Shown here piece by piece: positions 60,141 to 61,668 of a stretch of 61,668 nt of DNA. Numbering within the stretch: the first letter of the stretch is position 1; every line of letters starts with the position of its first letter. The position numbers and the translations under genes were made by a program. The notes beneath the pieces were generated by a model. It saw only the letters and a list, made by a program, of their open reading frames with translations. It made no database searches and was not told the origin of the DNA. Source of the DNA: Streptomyces galbus (lineage in GTDB: Bacteria; Actinomycetota; Actinomycetes; Streptomycetales; Streptomycetaceae); NCBI RefSeq assembly GCF_005280195.1, contig NZ_SZPR01000022.1:1-61668 (forward strand), given 5' to 3'.

Positions 60141-61444
60141 CTGACCCCCAGGGCGGCGGCGGCCTGCACCCCGCTGCGGCAGCCGTCCTCGTGGAACCCC
60201 CAGCCGTGGTAGGCACCCGCGAAAGCGGTGACGGCGGTGGTCAAGTGCGGCAGGCGGCGCTGGGCGGCGACCGACGCGGGGGTGTACACCGGGTGTTCGT
60301 ACGTCATCCGGGCCAGCACCCGCGCGGGATCGACGCGGTCTTGGCCGCCGAGGGTGACGAGATGGGCCCGGTCGGCGTCCAGGCGCTGCAGCCGGTTCAT
60401 GTCGTAGGTGACCCGGACCCGGTCGGCGGCGGCCCGGCAGGCGGGCATCAGGTAGTTCCAGGAGGCGCGGGCCCCGCTCGCCCGCGGCAGCAGGGACGTG
60501 TCGGTGTGCAGCAGGGTGGTGTTGCGCGAGTAGCGGAAGGCGCCGAGGACCTCCTTCTCCTGGGGTGTCGCGTCGGCGAGCAGGTGCAGCGCCTGGTCGG
60601 GGTGGGTGGCGATGACGACGTGGTCATAAGGCGTTGTGGTGCCGTCGGCGGCGGTCACCTCCGCGCCGTCCGTGTGCCGGAGCACGGACCGTACGGGTGT
60701 GCCGACGCGTATCTCGTGCAGGCCTGCGGCGATCCGATCGACGTACGTTTTCGAGCCGCCGGTCACGGTCCGCCACACCGGTGATCCGGTGACCGCGAGC
60801 ATGCCGTGGTGATCCAGGAACCGGAACAGGTAGGCCGCCGGGTACGTCAGGGCTGTCTCCGCGTCGCAGGACCACACCGCGGAGACCACCGGCGTCATGA
60901 AGTGGGCGCGGAAGTAGAGCGAGAAGCCGGTCTGGTCCAAGAAAGCGCCGAGCGTCAGCGTGTCGTCGGCCCCGCTGTCGAGGAGGCGTCGGGCAGCGCG
61001 GTGGAAGCGCGGCACCTCGGCCAGCATGCGCAGGTATGCGCCCCGCAGGGCGTTACGGGGCCGGGCGAGCAGTCCGCGCGAGCCGCGGGCACCGGCGTAC
61101 TCAAGCCCGCAGCCCTCGCAGCGGACCGACATGCTCATCTCCGACTCCTGCGTGGCCACGCCGAGTTCGCGCAGCAGGCGCAACAGGGTCGGATAGGTGC
61201 GGTGGTTGTGCACGATGAAGCCCGAATCGACACGGTGCGTACGGCCGTCGGGTGCGGTCAGGTCGTGGGTGTGGGCGTGGCCACCGAGCCGGTCATCAGC
61301 TTCGTAGAGGGTGACGTGGTGGGCGCGGGCCAGGATGTGCGCGGCGGTCAGTCCCGCCACTCCGCTGCCGATGACGGCCGTGCGGCGCATGCTCTTCGCG
61401 CGGGCGTTCCGCGCGTTCGGCGCCGCATCGGACGGTTGTTCCAT
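60134..61444 (-). CDS. FAD-dependent NAD(P)-binding oxidoreductase (Rv0449c-like)
   Basis: 436 residues. The dinucleotide-binding motif AVIGSGVAGLTAAHILARAH and YEADDRLGGHAHTHDL lie near the N-terminus; VDSGFIVHNHRTYPTLLRLL, then GGSKTYVDRIAAGLHEIRVG and the C-terminal GAYHGWGFHEDGCRSGVQAA complete the amine-oxidase/desaturase-like fold. In Rhodobacter a homologous flavoprotein desaturates phospholipid acyl chains before methylation, as I recall (UfaD of furan fatty-acid synthesis). First gene of the five-gene lipid operon, all overlapping. GGAGG lies about 13 nt upstream. Confidence 0.9.
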   Translation of the reverse strand: MEQPSDAAPNARNARAKSMRRTAVIGSGVAGLTAAHILARAHHVTLYEADDRLGGHAHTHDLTAPDGRTHRVDSGFIVHNHRTYPTLLRLLRELGVATQESEMSMSVRCEGCGLEYAGARGSRGLLARPRNALRGAYLRMLAEVPRFHRAARRLLDSGADDTLTLGAFLDQTGFSLYFRAHFMTPVVSAVWSCDAETALTYPAAYLFRFLDHHGMLAVTGSPVWRTVTGGSKTYVDRIAAGLHEIRVGTPVRSVLRHTDGAEVTAADGTTTPYDHVVIATHPDQALHLLADATPQEKEVLGAFRYSRNTTLLHTDTSLLPRASGARASWNYLMPACRAAADRVRVTYDMNRLQRLDADRAHLVTLGGQDRVDPARVLARMTYEHPVYTPASVAAQRRLPHLTTAVTAFAGAYHGWGFHEDGCRSGVQAAAALGVRW

Positions 61445-61487
61445 GGTGTTGTCTCCCTCCCCGGACGGGTGAACGGCAGCTCACAGG

Positions 61488-61521
61488 GCTGGTCCGCAGA
61501 CCCTGGAGTCTGCGGACCAGC
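61488..61521. terminator. 14-bp perfect stem-loop upstream of the lipid operon
   Basis: GCTGGTCCGCAGAC, loop CCTGGA, exact complement. Forty-four nt before the first operon gene. It may be the terminator of a gene beyond the window or an operator or attenuator of the operon. No CATCC-N16-CGAAT is visible nearby. The rest of 61,445-61,668 holds no gene. Confidence 0.5.
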
Positions 61522-61668
61522 GCTCTGATACGGGGCACTGCCCAGGCACTGCCGGTGGGGTGGCTGGCGGATGCCCCGGTAGGAGGACGCGCGCCGCCCG
61601 AGTCGCTCCCGTCAAGGCGACCGGGCAGGCGCGCATCCCCGGCTTACGGTGGGGTCAGCTCTGGGGCA

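Noticed and set aside
1..61668. tRNA, rRNA, IS transposase or integrase genes
   Set aside because: None recognised on either strand; no cloverleaf-like segment, transposase motif or target-site duplication was convincing.

Overview
The window is high-GC actinobacterial DNA that reads as Streptomyces: GGAGG-type ribosome sites, many GTG starts, and long shadow frames opposite real genes. It carries a tap-tpg pair (telomere-associated protein and terminal protein), an iteron-type origin beside a primase-polymerase and an SF3 helicase, and a second RepL-like module with its own operator-type repeats. A linear plasmid, or a chromosome arm that has absorbed one, is therefore the most likely source. 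No telomere, partition gene, conjugation gene, rRNA, tRNA or CRISPR array was recognised.

Layout. 0-5 kb: a catalytically dead Y-family polymerase relative with a LexA-like box, small proteins, a secreted HNH nuclease, and an ATP-dependent DNA ligase broken by one amber codon. 5-8.3 kb: a P-loop (STAND-like) protein with 13 near-identical helical repeats. 8.7-15.3 kb: helicase, then the tap - small orf - tpg operon with further small genes and a GNAT protein. 15.5-21 kb: hypotheticals, a membrane pentapeptide-repeat protein, a probable toxin-antitoxin pair, and two decayed genes. 21-23.6 kb: a MarR/NTF2-like divergent pair, and a two-gene winged-helix/RepL-like operon bracketed by inverted 32-bp elements. 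23.7-26.9 kb: decayed genes, including a SUKH (SMI1/KNR4) protein with three frameshifts and a stop. 27-30.7 kb: iterons, prim-pol, SF3 helicase and a coupled third gene. 31-33 kb: an SDR/TetR divergent pair and gene fragments.

33-50 kb is a general-stress signalling region: PP2C (SpoIIE-type) phosphatases, STAS antagonists and HATPase kinases. Its core is a five-gene, fully overlapping stressosome operon (RsbR, RsbS, RsbT, HATPase-PP2C fusion, RsbU-like). No SigB-type sigma factor lies in the window, so its target is elsewhere.

51-61.4 kb carries two SigK/RskA modules. The right-hand one forms, on the minus strand, the order FAD protein - DUF1365 - CFA synthase (UfaA1-like) - second CFA synthase - DUF1295 - HATPase - SigK - RskA. 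Apart from the added CFA synthase and HATPase this is the order of the mycobacterial sigK locus. Two divergent promoters of the form CATCC-N16-CGAAT lie between the HATPase-SigK-RskA genes and a small secreted Trp/His-rich protein, which suggests SigK autoregulation and a secreted target. The left module (SigK1/RskA1) is accompanied by a truncated, almost identical copy of the DUF1295 gene.

Nonsense and frameshift lesions cluster in accessory genes while the long replication, stressosome and lipid genes are intact. That favours real decay over general sequencing error, but each lesion should be checked against reads.
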